Positions 1 to 7,702 are shown, counted from the first letter of the stretch. The stretch is 11,109 nt of DNA from JBEVEP01 sp040512755 (GCA_040512755.1 JBEVEP010000222.1:1-11109), one strand, 5' to 3'. The notes: generated by a model not told the origin, from the sequence alone. Translations and numbers: made by a program.

Positions 1-1
1 C

Positions 2-700
2 TTCCACATTCGCCCTGGAGAACGGGTCGCATTGGTCGGTCCTTCAGGCGCGGGCAAGACGACGATCGTCAATCTCATGCTGCGGCTGTTCGACGTCGAG
101 CAAGGCCGCATCCTCATTGATGGCCGGGACATCCGCAGCTTGACGCAGGCCTCGTTGCGCGCCCAGTTCGGTGTGGTGAGCCAGGAGGCGATGCTGATGC
201 ACCGCTCCATCAGCGACAATATCGGCTATGGCCGCGAAGGTGCGACACAGGCAGAGATCGTCGATGCGGCGAAGCGCGCTGCCGCGCATGATTTCATCGT
301 GGACGTCGAAGATCCTCGCGGCCGTAGAGGCTACGATGCCCATGTCGGGGAGCGTGGAGTGAAGCTTTCCGGAGGTCAGCGGCAGCGTGTGGCGATCGCC
401 CGCATGATGTTGAAGGATGCACCGATCCTGATCCTCGACGAAGCGACGTCCGCGCTCGACTCTGAAGTGGAGGCGGCAATTCAGGAGAACCTGAATCAGC
501 TCATGGAGGGCAAGACGGTTATTGCGATCGCCCACCGCCTGTCGACTATCGCCGCACTCGACAGGCTGATCGTCGTTGACGAGGGCCGCATCGTGGAAGA
601 GGGCAGCCACGATGAACTCGTTGCCCGTGGCGGCCTTTACGCGCAGCTCTGGAAACGTCAGTCTGGCGGTTTCCTCGGCGACAGGTTGGCCGCCGAGTAA
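2..700 (+). CDS. ABC exporter, C-terminal ATPase domain (partial, 5' end outside window)
   Basis: This is the nucleotide-binding domain of an ABC transporter, most likely the C-terminal half of an MsbA/multidrug-type half-transporter that couples ATP hydrolysis to export across the inner membrane. The frame is open to the left edge, so the membrane domain lies outside the window. In the 232-residue fragment all ATPase motifs are intact: Walker A GPSGAGKT (13-20), Q-loop Gln at 61, signature LSGGQ (122-126), Walker B ILILDE (142-147), D-loop SALD (150-153) and the H-loop His at 178. The order and the ending (GSHDELVARGGLYAQLW) are typical of the exporter subfamily. The substrate cannot be told from this part. 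A small conserved gene begins 23 nt downstream on the same strand, which suggests co-transcription. Confidence 0.93.
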   Translation, partial: FHIRPGERVALVGPSGAGKTTIVNLMLRLFDVEQGRILIDGRDIRSLTQASLRAQFGVVSQEAMLMHRSISDNIGYGREGATQAEIVDAAKRAAAHDFIVDVEDPRGRRGYDAHVGERGVKLSGGQRQRVAIARMMLKDAPILILDEATSALDSEVEAAIQENLNQLMEGKTVIAIAHRLSTIAALDRLIVVDEGRIVEEGSHDELVARGGLYAQLWKRQSGGFLGDRLAAE

Positions 701-723
701 CAGCGGAACAAGGCGGGTGAGCG

Positions 724-1038
724 ATGTCGCTTCGGCCTCCCGGAAAATTTTCGGTCGCCACATTGCGGGACGGGAGTTTCGACGCGCTCGGGTATGAAAT
801 CCTTGCGGAGAAAGCTGCTGCTCTCGGGCGCGCTGGACAACATGCCGAACTGTGTCTCGCAAGGCTTCGCGACCATCGTGCGGAAGATGGCGAACGTGCG
901 CCCCTGGTGAAGCAGGCCGCGGAGGCCGTCTATGCCTATTTCATTCAACGTGAGATCTGCGGCTTCCGCCGCCATGACGAGATTATCCGGGAATTCGCAA
1001 TTCCGCGCGAGGTGCTGGCGAAACTGGGCGCGAGATAG
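724..1038 (+). CDS. small conserved Rhizobiales protein, probably DUF6665 family
   Basis: A 104-residue soluble protein of unknown function. I recognise the pattern (N-terminal MSLRPPGKFS, then FDALGYEILAEKA, a helical charged middle, and a C-terminal YFIQREICGFRRHDEIIREFAIPREVLAKLGAR) as a family found in Rhizobiales and catalogued as DUF6665; the family name is from memory. No signal peptide, membrane segment or cysteine-rich motif is visible, and the protein is probably mostly alpha-helical. The start is ATG at 724, preceded by the purine-rich GGCGGGTGAGCG. It lies 23 nt after the ABC exporter gene and about 260 nt before petA, so it probably belongs to the exporter's transcript rather than to the bc1 operon. 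No function can be assigned. Confidence 0.75.
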   Translation: MSLRPPGKFSVATLRDGSFDALGYEILAEKAAALGRAGQHAELCLARLRDHRAEDGERAPLVKQAAEAVYAYFIQREICGFRRHDEIIREFAIPREVLAKLGAR

Positions 1039-1191
1039 CTTCCGGTGTGGCAGGCAGTGCATTTTCGAGGCCAGAAACTTCAGGAATTCTTGAGCCGCTA
1101 ACGCAGTGTTTGTGCCCGCCCGCGACAATCTGCCGTCGTTATCTTTGCGGTCTGGACAAGCCCAGGCTTCACGCATAAACCAACGCCAAAT

Positions 1192-1217
1192 GCCGGGGGA
1201 GTCCGCCGGCCCTTTTT
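1192..1217 (+). terminator. possible weak intrinsic terminator after the DUF6665-type gene
   Basis: GCCGG (1192-1196) can pair with CCGGC (1206-1210) across a 9-nt loop, and CC plus five T follow (1211-1217). The stem is only 5 bp and the T-run short, so termination would be inefficient. It is placed where a transcript from the ABC exporter region would end ahead of the bc1 operon. I see no convincing -35/-10 pair in the remaining 80 nt before petA. Confidence 0.35.
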
Positions 1218-1279
1218 GCGTGCGTTAAAAGGGGGTTGGCGGTATTGAAAAACAAGTCATTTTCGGCCTGGCCGCGATG

Positions 1280-1288
1280 AGGAAAGGA
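1280..1288 (+). promoter_or_regulatory. ribosome binding site that fixes the GTG start of petA
   Basis: AGGAAAGGA ends 10 nt before the GTG at 1299. There is no ATG in the petA frame near this position; the ATG at 1277 is in another frame and overlaps the site itself. The spacing therefore supports GTG as the true start. Confidence 0.65.
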
Positions 1289-1298
1289 TCCAGATCCC

Positions 1299-1862
1299 GT
1301 GAGCGCCAACGATACGATCGATCACAACCGTCGCGATTTTCTCTACATCACCACCGGCATGGCCGGGGCCGTCGGAGCAGCAGCGGTCGCATGGCCGTTC
1401 ATCGACCAGATGCGTCCGGACGCTTCCACGCTCGCGCTGGCATCGATCGAAGTCGACGTTTCGGCGCTTCAGCCAGGCATGTCGCTGACGGCCAAGTGGC
1501 GCGGCAGACCGGTCTTCATCCGCAACCGTACGCCTGAAGAGATCGAGGCCGCCAAGGCCGTCAAGCTTGACGAATTGAAGGATCCTGTTGCGCGCAATGC
1601 CAATATTCCCGCCGATGCTCCGGCGACCGATGCCGACCGTTCGGCGGGCGAGGGCAAGGAAAACTGGCTCGTAATGGTCGGTGTTTGCACGCACCTTGGC
1701 TGTGTGCCACTCGGCCAGCAAGGCGATTTCGGCGGATGGTTCTGCCCCTGCCATGGCTCTCACTACGATACGGCCGGCCGCATCAGGAAGGGGCCGGCGC
1801 CGCAGAATCTGGCCGTCCCGACATTCCAATTCATTTCCGACACCAGAATCCGGATCGGCTGA
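1299..1862 (+). CDS. petA: ubiquinol-cytochrome c reductase Rieske iron-sulfur subunit
   Basis: The 187-residue Rieske protein of the cytochrome bc1 complex. It takes the first electron from ubiquinol at the Qo site and passes it to cytochrome c1 on the periplasmic side. The N-terminus carries a twin-arginine motif (R11-R12-D-F-L) followed by one hydrophobic segment (about 14-36) that serves as Tat signal and membrane anchor. The 2Fe-2S cluster boxes are complete: CTHLGC (130-135, ligands C130 and H132) and CPCHGSH (149-155, ligands C149 and H152); C135 and C151 would form the disulfide. The length matches bacterial family members. It starts with GTG and is first in a three-gene operon, with petB beginning 22 nt after its stop. 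The rhizobial synonym is fbcF. Confidence 0.97.
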   Translation: MSANDTIDHNRRDFLYITTGMAGAVGAAAVAWPFIDQMRPDASTLALASIEVDVSALQPGMSLTAKWRGRPVFIRNRTPEEIEAAKAVKLDELKDPVARNANIPADAPATDADRSAGEGKENWLVMVGVCTHLGCVPLGQQGDFGGWFCPCHGSHYDTAGRIRKGPAPQNLAVPTFQFISDTRIRIG

Positions 1863-1884
1863 GGCAGGCATAGGGAACAAATCG

Positions 1885-3186
1885 ATGAGCGGTGGACACT
1901 CGACCTATACACCCACAACCGGCCTTGGACGCTGGATCGACGCGCGCATGCCTCTGCCGCGCCTCGTTCACGATTCCTTCATTGCTTACCCGGTCCCGCG
2001 CAACCTGAACTACGCCTACACGTTCGGCGGCATCCTCGCCACGATGCTCGTGGCGCAGATCCTCACCGGGGTGGTTCTGGCCATGCACTATACGGCCGAT
2101 ACGTCGCTTGCTTTCCAGTCGGTCGAGAAGATCATGCGCGACGTGAATTCGGGCTGGCTGCTGCGCTACCTACATGCCAACGGCGCATCGATGTTCTTCA
2201 TCGCCGTCTACATCCATATTTTCCGGGGCCTCTATTACGGGTCCTACAAGGCGCCGCGCGAGCTGCTCTGGATCCTTGGCTGCATCATCTATCTCCTCAT
2301 GATGGCGACGGGCTTCATGGGCTATGTGTTGCCCTGGGGCCAGATGAGCTTCTGGGGCGCCACGGTCATCACCGGGTTCTTTACTGCCATTCCGCTCGTT
2401 GGCGAGTGGATCCAGCAGCTCCTGCTCGGCGGTTTCGCGGTCGACAACCCGACGCTCAACCGGTTCTTCGCGCTTCACTACCTGCTGCCTTTTATGATCG
2501 CTGGCGTGGTCGTGCTGCATGTGTGGGCTCTGCACGTGACGGGTCAGACCAATCCGACCGGCATCGAGGTGAAGTCGAAGACGGACACCGTGGCCTTCAC
2601 TCCTTATGCGACCGTCAAGGACGGGTTCGCGATGGTCCTGTTCTTCCTGTTCTTCGCCTATTTCGTCTTCTACATTCCGAACTATCTCGGCCATCCGGAC
2701 AACTACATCGTTGCGGACCCGCTGAAGACGCCCGCTCACATTGTCCCGGAATGGTACTACCTGCCTTTCTACGCGATCCTGCGCGCCATCACGTTCAACA
2801 TCGGCCCGATCGATTCCAAGCTCGGCGGTGTGCTGGCGATGTTCGGCTCCATTGCCGTACTGTTCTTCGTGCCATGGCTCGATACGTCCAAGGTGCGTTC
2901 GGCATCCTACCGGCCGTCCTACCGCATCTTCTTCTGGCTGTTCGTCGCCAACGCGATCTTCCTGGGATGGCTTGGATCGCGGCCGGCCGAGGGCGCCTAT
3001 GTTGCGATGGCGCAGGTGTCGACGCTCTACTACTTCGCGTTCTTCGTCGTGATCATGCCGCTCCTCGGTCTGATCGAGACCCCACGCCAGATGCCGACTT
3101 CGATCACGGAATCGGTTCTGGGGAAGAGCAAGGTTGGCGCCGGCCATCCGGTTGGTGTGACGGCTTCGCCTGAATCCAAGGGCTGA
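1885..3186 (+). CDS. petB: ubiquinol-cytochrome c reductase cytochrome b subunit
   Basis: The 433-residue cytochrome b of the bc1 complex, the integral membrane subunit that holds haems bL and bH and both quinone sites. The haem ligands are visible in two transmembrane helices: H97 and H111 (RYLHANG, YIHIFRG) and H198 and H212 (FALHYLL, VLHVWALH). The spacing of 14 in each pair and the numbers themselves are those of the Rhodobacter protein. The Qo-site motif PEWY is at 288-291. Eight hydrophobic helices can be traced between about 45 and 395. The start is ATG at 1885 with AGGGAA just upstream; the reading frame is open further upstream inside petA but that part has no cytochrome b similarity. 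petB and petC are separate genes here, unlike the fused fbcH of Bradyrhizobium. Confidence 0.97.
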   Translation: MSGGHSTYTPTTGLGRWIDARMPLPRLVHDSFIAYPVPRNLNYAYTFGGILATMLVAQILTGVVLAMHYTADTSLAFQSVEKIMRDVNSGWLLRYLHANGASMFFIAVYIHIFRGLYYGSYKAPRELLWILGCIIYLLMMATGFMGYVLPWGQMSFWGATVITGFFTAIPLVGEWIQQLLLGGFAVDNPTLNRFFALHYLLPFMIAGVVVLHVWALHVTGQTNPTGIEVKSKTDTVAFTPYATVKDGFAMVLFFLFFAYFVFYIPNYLGHPDNYIVADPLKTPAHIVPEWYYLPFYAILRAITFNIGPIDSKLGGVLAMFGSIAVLFFVPWLDTSKVRSASYRPSYRIFFWLFVANAIFLGWLGSRPAEGAYVAMAQVSTLYYFAFFVVIMPLLGLIETPRQMPTSITESVLGKSKVGAGHPVGVTASPESKG

Positions 3187-3218
3187 ACTGGCTGAGAATC
3201 TTGAAAGGAACTCTTTGC

Positions 3219-4082
3219 ATGAAAAAGATTCTCGCTCCTCTGGCAGGGCTCGGACTGCTCGTGATGGCAGGCGCTGGCGTGGTGATGGCGCAGGAAGAGG
3301 GCCATAGCGCTGCCGAGCCGACGCATTTTCCGATCCACAAACCCGAAGAGCAGAACTGGTCGTTCGCCGGCCCGTTCGGTCACTATGACAGGGCCCAACT
3401 GCAGCGCGGTCTCAAGGTCTACAAGGAAGTCTGCGCCGCCTGCCACTCAATGGAACTTGTCGCTTTCCGCTCGCTGGCCAATCTCGGCTACACCGAGGCG
3501 CAGGTAAAGGCATTCGCAGCGGAATATACCGTTCAGGACGGCCCGAACGCGGACGGTGAGATGTTTGAACGCCCAGCCATTCCATCGGACCACTTCCCGT
3601 CGCCCTATCCCAACAGAGAAGCCGCAGCGGCGGCGAACAACGGCGCTCCTCCGCCGGATTTCTCGCTGATTGCAAAGGCGCGCGCCGTGGAGCGCGGCTT
3701 CCCGCTATTCCTCATCGATATATTCACGCAATATGCGCAAGGTGGCCCGGACTATATCCACGCGCTTCTCACCGGCTACGATCAGGAACCGCCGGCCGGT
3801 ATGGAGATCGGCGAAGGCACACACTACAATCCGTTTTTCATCGCTGGAAAATCCCTGGCGATGCCCAAGCCGATCTCCGACGACCAGGTCACCTACGACG
3901 ATGGCGCGCCGCAGACCGTTGACCAATATGCGCGCGACGTGTCCGCATTCCTCATGTGGGCGGCGGAGCCGCACCTGGAAGCTCGCAAGCAGACTGGCTT
4001 CGGAGTGATCGTTTTTCTCGTTCTGTTTGCTGGCCTGGTCTATCTGACCAAGCGCAAGATTTGGGCCCAGGTTCCGCACTGA
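3219..4082 (+). CDS. petC: ubiquinol-cytochrome c reductase cytochrome c1 subunit
   Basis: The 287-residue cytochrome c1, which receives electrons from the Rieske protein and hands them to soluble or membrane cytochrome c in the periplasm. A Sec signal peptide covers residues 1 to about 24 (MKK, hydrophobic core, VMA-Q). The covalent haem c motif is C72-A-A-C75-H76, and M215 in the segment GKSLAMPKPISDDQVTYDDG is the likely sixth ligand. A C-terminal membrane anchor spans about 261-277 and is followed by the basic end TKRKIWAQVPH. The ATG at 3219 is preferred over the in-frame TTG at 3201 because GAAAGGA lies 9 nt before it and the signal peptide then starts cleanly with MKK. It is last in the operon; a strong terminator follows 26 nt after the stop. 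Confidence 0.97.
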   Translation: MKKILAPLAGLGLLVMAGAGVVMAQEEGHSAAEPTHFPIHKPEEQNWSFAGPFGHYDRAQLQRGLKVYKEVCAACHSMELVAFRSLANLGYTEAQVKAFAAEYTVQDGPNADGEMFERPAIPSDHFPSPYPNREAAAAANNGAPPPDFSLIAKARAVERGFPLFLIDIFTQYAQGGPDYIHALLTGYDQEPPAGMEIGEGTHYNPFFIAGKSLAMPKPISDDQVTYDDGAPQTVDQYARDVSAFLMWAAEPHLEARKQTGFGVIVFLVLFAGLVYLTKRKIWAQVPH

Positions 4083-4108
4083 GAGATCGATTTCAGAGGA
4101 TAAGTTAG

Positions 4109-4139
4109 AAAGAGCGCCCTACGGCGCTCTTTTCTTTTT
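4109..4139 (+). terminator. intrinsic terminator of the petABC operon
   Basis: A perfect inverted repeat AGAGCGCC (4111-4118), loop CTAC, GGCGCTCT (4123-4130) is extended by two A-T pairs (4109-4110 with 4131-4132) and runs into a T-rich tract (TTTCTTTTT, 4131-4139). The 10-bp G+C-rich stem, tetraloop and T-tract are classic for Rho-independent termination. It separates the bc1 operon from apt, so apt needs its own promoter in 4140-4222; I could not assign one with confidence. Confidence 0.92.
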
Positions 4140-4222
4140 GGCTCGGGACCGGCAAGACTACGCGCGCCGTACTTCAATAGCCGTGCGGACGCCACGGCAG
4201 TGGCGGTACCCGGGGACGAAGC

Positions 4223-4768
4223 ATGAAAGCCTCTCTCGAAGAAACTCTCCTCTCCGCGATCCGTACGATCCCCGATTATCCGAAGCCGGGCATTTTGTTC
4301 CGCGATATTACGACCCTTCTGGGTAATGCGCGGGCGTTCCGGCGGGCAATCGACGAACTGGTGCATCCCTATGCTGGTGCGAAGATCGACAAGATCGCCG
4401 GGATCGAGGCGAGGGGCTTCATCCTCGGCGGCGCTGTCGCGCACCAGATGTCTGCGGGGTTCATTCCGATCCGCAAGAAGGGGAAGCTGCCGCACGAGAC
4501 GGTGCGCGTCGCCTACAGTCTGGAATACGGGCTCGATGAAATGGAGATGCACAAGGATGCGGTCGCGCCTGGCGAGAAAGTGATCCTTATCGACGACCTC
4601 ATCGCAACGGGCGGCACCGCCGAGGGCGCCGCCAGGCTGCTTAGGCAAATGGGCGCTGAAATCGTCGCCGCCTGTTTCGTCATCGACCTGCCGGACCTCG
4701 GTGGGCGCAAGAAGCTCGAAGCGCTTGGCGTGCCGGTAAGGACGCTGATCGCCTTCGAGGGGCACTAG
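4223..4768 (+). CDS. apt: adenine phosphoribosyltransferase
   Basis: Cytoplasmic purine-salvage enzyme that converts adenine and phosphoribosyl pyrophosphate (PRPP) to AMP and pyrophosphate. The 181-residue length is close to that of the E. coli enzyme. The N-terminal IPDYPKPGILFRDITTLL (16-33) and the segment GIEARGFILGGAVA (60-73) are family hallmarks. The type I PRPP-binding loop VILIDDLIATGGT is at 120-132, with the acidic pair D124-D125 and the phosphate-binding TGGT. The start is ATG at 4223 with GGGGA about 6 nt upstream. The gene follows the bc1 operon but is separated from it by a terminator. The EamA-type transporter gene begins 17 nt after its stop, so the two are probably co-transcribed. 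Confidence 0.96.
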   Translation: MKASLEETLLSAIRTIPDYPKPGILFRDITTLLGNARAFRRAIDELVHPYAGAKIDKIAGIEARGFILGGAVAHQMSAGFIPIRKKGKLPHETVRVAYSLEYGLDEMEMHKDAVAPGEKVILIDDLIATGGTAEGAARLLRQMGAEIVAACFVIDLPDLGGRKKLEALGVPVRTLIAFEGH

Positions 4769-4785
4769 GCGCGGGGCCGGACGCG

Positions 4786-5664
4786 GTGACGCCGCGCGAC
4801 ATCGTCCTCACTCTCTTCGTTGTCTTCTGCTGGGGGTTCGGCTTCACGCTCGCCAAGCCGGCGGTAGAGCAGTTTCCAGCCATCTTCCTGATGACAATCT
4901 GTTTTGCCTTCACTGCGGCACTGCTTCTAGTCGTTCAACGCCGGCCGGCCAAAACTTCTCATTTGCGCGCGGCGGTGATTGCTCTTTTTGCCGTCACTCT
5001 CCAGGCCGCTCTTATCTTCAAGGGGCTGGAAGGGTTGCAGGCTTCGACGGCCGTTCTGATTGCGCAAACGCAGGTTCCGATGGCGGTCCTGTGGGCCTGG
5101 GCGCTCGGCGTGGAGCGCTTCGACTGGCGGAAGCTCTTGGCTCTCGCCATTGCCTTTTTGGGCATTGTCGTGATCGCGGGTCTCCCGGAGAGCAAGCCGG
5201 CGGCACTTCCATTGACGCTTCTGCTTGCCGGCAATGTCGCCTGGGGCCTAGGTCAGACGCTGATCGGCTGGATCGGTGAAGACGAAGGTCCTGTCCTTCT
5301 GCGCCGTGTCGCGTTGCATGGAACTGCACAGCTCGCCCTCGCCACGCTGTTGTTCGAACAAGGGCAGATTGCAGCAGTCACGACCGCAACCGTGCTGGAT
5401 TGGGCCGCACTGGCTTTCATCGCGGTCTTCGGTTTTGCAATCAGCTACGTGCTCTGGTTCTCGCTGTTGAAGCGCAATCCGGTATCGTCAGTGACGCCTT
5501 TTGTCATGCTGATGCCGGTGATTTCAGTTCTCGCTTCGATGGGACTTCTTGGCGAGACGCCGGGCTGGCCGGCTTTCGTGGGAGGGGCGCTCATAATCCT
5601 TGGTGTGGCGCTGTCAAGCGGCGTTCTGCAACGCCTGCGTTCGGTGAGAGTAACCTCATCCTGA
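4786..5664 (+). CDS. EamA/DMT-superfamily transporter
   Basis: A 292-residue inner-membrane protein of the drug/metabolite transporter superfamily, made of two EamA repeats of about five helices each (about 6-131 and 143-279). The N-terminal FCWGFGFTLAKPAVEQFPAIFLM and the C-terminal repeat SLLKRNPVSSVTPFVMLMPVISVLASMGLLGETP...GGALIILGV are typical of the family, where the GE/GET motif near the ninth helix is common. Members export amino acids and other small metabolites, but the substrate cannot be deduced from sequence alone. The start is a GTG at 4786 with GGGG upstream. It follows apt by 17 nt. It converges on the MaoC-like genes, leaving 44 nt between the two stop codons, in which I see no clear terminator hairpin. 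Confidence 0.9.
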   Translation: MTPRDIVLTLFVVFCWGFGFTLAKPAVEQFPAIFLMTICFAFTAALLLVVQRRPAKTSHLRAAVIALFAVTLQAALIFKGLEGLQASTAVLIAQTQVPMAVLWAWALGVERFDWRKLLALAIAFLGIVVIAGLPESKPAALPLTLLLAGNVAWGLGQTLIGWIGEDEGPVLLRRVALHGTAQLALATLLFEQGQIAAVTTATVLDWAALAFIAVFGFAISYVLWFSLLKRNPVSSVTPFVMLMPVISVLASMGLLGETPGWPAFVGGALIILGVALSSGVLQRLRSVRVTSS

Positions 5665-5708
5665 ATGCGCGCGGCGACAGGACGCTGCCGCTCTGCTTCT
5701 GTGAGCTG

Positions 5709-6179
5709 TTAAGCCACCTTCACCATGACGGCGCTTTCGAATTCGAGAACCTTGTCGCCGGTTGAATCGAAGGCTTCGGCACGAATGTTAAGAAGGCGCC
5801 AGCCGGGCCGCGACGATATGGGCCGATGGCTGATGCCGCGGCGGGTAAATGTGATCGTCTCACCGGCATAAACCGGCTTCAGCCATTTTAGATTCCGGAA
5901 ACCGGGTGAGGGGCCGAATTCCGGGCGCGGATCGGAACCTGCCCAACGCTTCTCTTCGTCTTCCATGGGGCTGGCAAGGTTATATTTCATCCAGGTGGCC
6001 GCAGTATGCCAGCCTGATGCGCAGAGCCGCCCAAAGACGCGGCGCTTTGCAGCTTCTTCACTAACATGGAAGGGTTGCGGATCGTATTTTCGGGCAAATG
6101 CCTTGATCGCCTCGGCCTCGAATGTGTGAGACCCGAGGACAGTGGTAACGCCGATGCCAAAGAATTCGTCGAGGATCAT
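5709..6179 (-). CDS. MaoC-like hot-dog-fold protein, second of a tandem pair
   Basis: A 156-residue single hot-dog-domain protein of the MaoC/(R)-specific enoyl-CoA hydratase type, which would act on CoA thioesters in the cytoplasm. The hydratase-2 signature is present in modified form: FARKYDPQPFHVSEEAAK, with catalytic-type D33 and H38 retained. The conserved end of the fold (SPGFRNLKWLKPVYAGETI, then FESAVMV) is also visible. The ATG at 6179 overlaps the stop of the upstream paralogue in an ATGA arrangement, so translation is probably coupled. The frame is open further upstream but that part runs out of frame through the paralogue and has no similarity to the fold. The substrate is unknown; related proteins also occur as non-enzymatic or heterodimeric partners. 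Confidence 0.88.
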   Translation of the reverse strand: MILDEFFGIGVTTVLGSHTFEAEAIKAFARKYDPQPFHVSEEAAKRRVFGRLCASGWHTAATWMKYNLASPMEDEEKRWAGSDPRPEFGPSPGFRNLKWLKPVYAGETITFTRRGISHRPISSRPGWRLLNIRAEAFDSTGDKVLEFESAVMVKVA

Positions 6180-6637
6180 AGGGCTGCCTCGCGGGTCAGG
6201 AACATGCCTGTGTTTTCCATCTCCAGCACTGTCTCGCCGCGCTGATTCAGCATTTCGCTCTTGATCGTCACGAACCCCAGACCGGGTTTCGATTTCGACG
6301 TGCGCGTGCCAAGTACGGTGCTGCGGCCGGTGAGACGGTCGCCGGCGAGAACCGGCTTTTTCCAACGCACATAATCCAGTCCAGGTGAACCCTGTGATGT
6401 GGACTCAAGCAGAAAGCCGTCGCAGAGCAGCCGCATGAACATTGCGCAAGTATGCCAGCCCGAGGCCGAGAGCCCGCCGAGGATGCTCGCCTTGCCTGCA
6501 GCCTCGTCGAGATGCATTGGCTGGGCGTCGAACTCGCTGGCGAATTCGATGATCTCTTCGGCAGTGACCGTCTTGGAGCCAAGCGCGACTGTGGCGCCTT
6601 CCGGCAGGTCCTCATAAGCCCACTTCTTGCTCGCCAT
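6176..6637 (-). CDS. MaoC-like hot-dog-fold protein, first of a tandem pair
   Basis: A 153-residue single hot-dog-domain protein, paralogous to the product of the gene that follows it. The modified hydratase-2 motif FASEFDAQPMHLDEAAGKAS keeps D37, P40 and H42, and the next segment GGLSASGWHTCAMFMRL aligns with GRLCASGWHTAATWMKY of the partner. Further shared blocks are SPGLDYVRWKKPVLAGDRL and a C-terminal VLEMENTGMFL. An enoyl-CoA hydratase or dehydratase role is plausible but not proven by sequence. AGGA lies 8 nt before the ATG at 6637. The gene lies 90 nt downstream of the CorA-type gene on the same strand, with no hairpin terminator in between, so read-through from there is possible. Confidence 0.88.
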   Translation of the reverse strand: MASKKWAYEDLPEGATVALGSKTVTAEEIIEFASEFDAQPMHLDEAAGKASILGGLSASGWHTCAMFMRLLCDGFLLESTSQGSPGLDYVRWKKPVLAGDRLTGRSTVLGTRTSKSKPGLGFVTIKSEMLNQRGETVLEMENTGMFLTREAAL

Positions 6638-6727
6638 TTCTGGAAATCCTGTCGACGTTGACTGTCACTTTTCCGGTTCGGTTCGCCATGCAGGTGCAAG
6701 CGTTTGTCCGTTACGAAGGCCCATTCG

Positions 6728-7702
6728 CTACAGCCAGCCGCGCCGCTTGAAGTACGCGTATGGCACGATCGCCGACAGAACCATCAACCCGAGGGCGAAA
6801 GGATAGCCCAGTATCCATTTCAGTTCCGGCATGATCTCGAAATTCATCCCGTAGATTGAGGCGACGAGCGTCGGCGGCAGGAACACAACCGCCGCAACGG
6901 AGAATATCTTGATGATACCGTTCTGTTCGATGTTGATCATGCCGAGCGTCGCATCAAGCAGGAACGTTATCTTCTGCGACAGGAAAGAAACATGGTCGTT
7001 CAGAGACGAGACATCGCGCGCAAGAGTCTTGACCCGCGCACTGAGATCCTTGCCTTTCTTGCTCAGGCTGATTGCATTGCCGAGGAAGCCCGAAAGCCGC
7101 TGCAGCGTCATGAGACTGTCGCGCAGATCCGACGCCAACTCCTCCTTGCGTCCGATCCGCACCAGAAGTTTCTGGAAGTCGCGATCGCGCTTGGCCGCTT
7201 TCGTTTCGGTGGACTGAAAAATGTCATGCGATATGACCTCGATCTCGCGGCTCGCGCGTTCGAGAATGTCCGCCAAACGATCAACGATCGCTTCCAGCAG
7301 GCTGATCAAAACCGTTTCGCCGTTTGTGCATCCGACGGCCACTTTCTCCGCGCGCATTGGGAATGTCTGGAAGGCTCGCGGTTCGTGATACCGGATTGTG
7401 ACCAGGCGATTGCCAGCAAGCACAAAGGTTACAGGTGACATCACCGGATTGTCGCCGTCAGAGTGAGCCGGCAGTGTCGCGGTCATGAAAAAGGCGCCGT
7501 CCTCAACATAGAGGCGGCTGGAAATCTCGATCTCCTCCATCTCCTCGCGTGTCGGAATATCGACGCCGATCCACGATTCGATTTCAGCTTCCTCTTCCTT
7601 GGTGGGGACGAGCAAATCGGCCCAAACGACCTGGTCGCGATGGGCATTCAGGCTGTCCACGAAGCGTAGCCGGCCATTGTCCACGACGAATGCTTTGATC
7701 AT
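6728..7702 (-). CDS. corA: CorA-type magnesium/divalent metal-ion transporter
   Basis: A 324-residue inner-membrane cation channel of the CorA family, which admits Mg2+ (also Co2+ or Ni2+ in homologues). A long acidic and helical cytoplasmic domain (1-260) includes a coiled-coil-like stretch at about 133-260. Two C-terminal helices (about 265-284 and 296-316) follow. The family selectivity motif GMN is at 285-287, followed by the periplasmic loop FEIMPELKW; the protein ends with the basic KRRGWL. The length is near the 316 residues of the E. coli protein. The start is ATG at 7702 because AAGGGAGA lies 8-9 nt upstream; the frame is open to an ATG at 7834, but that 44-residue extension has no CorA similarity. 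The symbol reflects the family, not a proven substrate. Confidence 0.93.
   Translation of the reverse strand: MIKAFVVDNGRLRFVDSLNAHRDQVVWADLLVPTKEEEAEIESWIGVDIPTREEMEEIEISSRLYVEDGAFFMTATLPAHSDGDNPVMSPVTFVLAGNRLVTIRYHEPRAFQTFPMRAEKVAVGCTNGETVLISLLEAIVDRLADILERASREIEVISHDIFQSTETKAAKRDRDFQKLLVRIGRKEELASDLRDSLMTLQRLSGFLGNAISLSKKGKDLSARVKTLARDVSSLNDHVSFLSQKITFLLDATLGMINIEQNGIIKIFSVAAVVFLPPTLVASIYGMNFEIMPELKWILGYPFALGLMVLSAIVPYAYFKRRGWL

Noticed and set aside
44..862. Open frame of 272 codons antisense to the ABC ATPase domain
   Set aside because: The plus strand carries every ABC ATPase motif in order; the minus-strand product is low-complexity basic and has no ribosome binding site.
2170..3147. 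Open frame of 325 codons on the minus strand, antisense to petB
   Set aside because: The translation is Arg/His/Glu-rich with no fold-like pattern; such frames are common opposite G+C-rich coding sequence, and petB is certain on the plus strand.
2406..3173. Second plus-strand frame of 255 codons inside petB
   Set aside because: It is an out-of-frame reading of the cytochrome b gene, rich in Arg, Asp and Ala, without any membrane or motif pattern.
4040..4765. Open frame of 241 codons antisense to apt and the petC end
   Set aside because: It crosses the strong petC terminator, has no recognisable motif, and mirrors the codon bias of apt.
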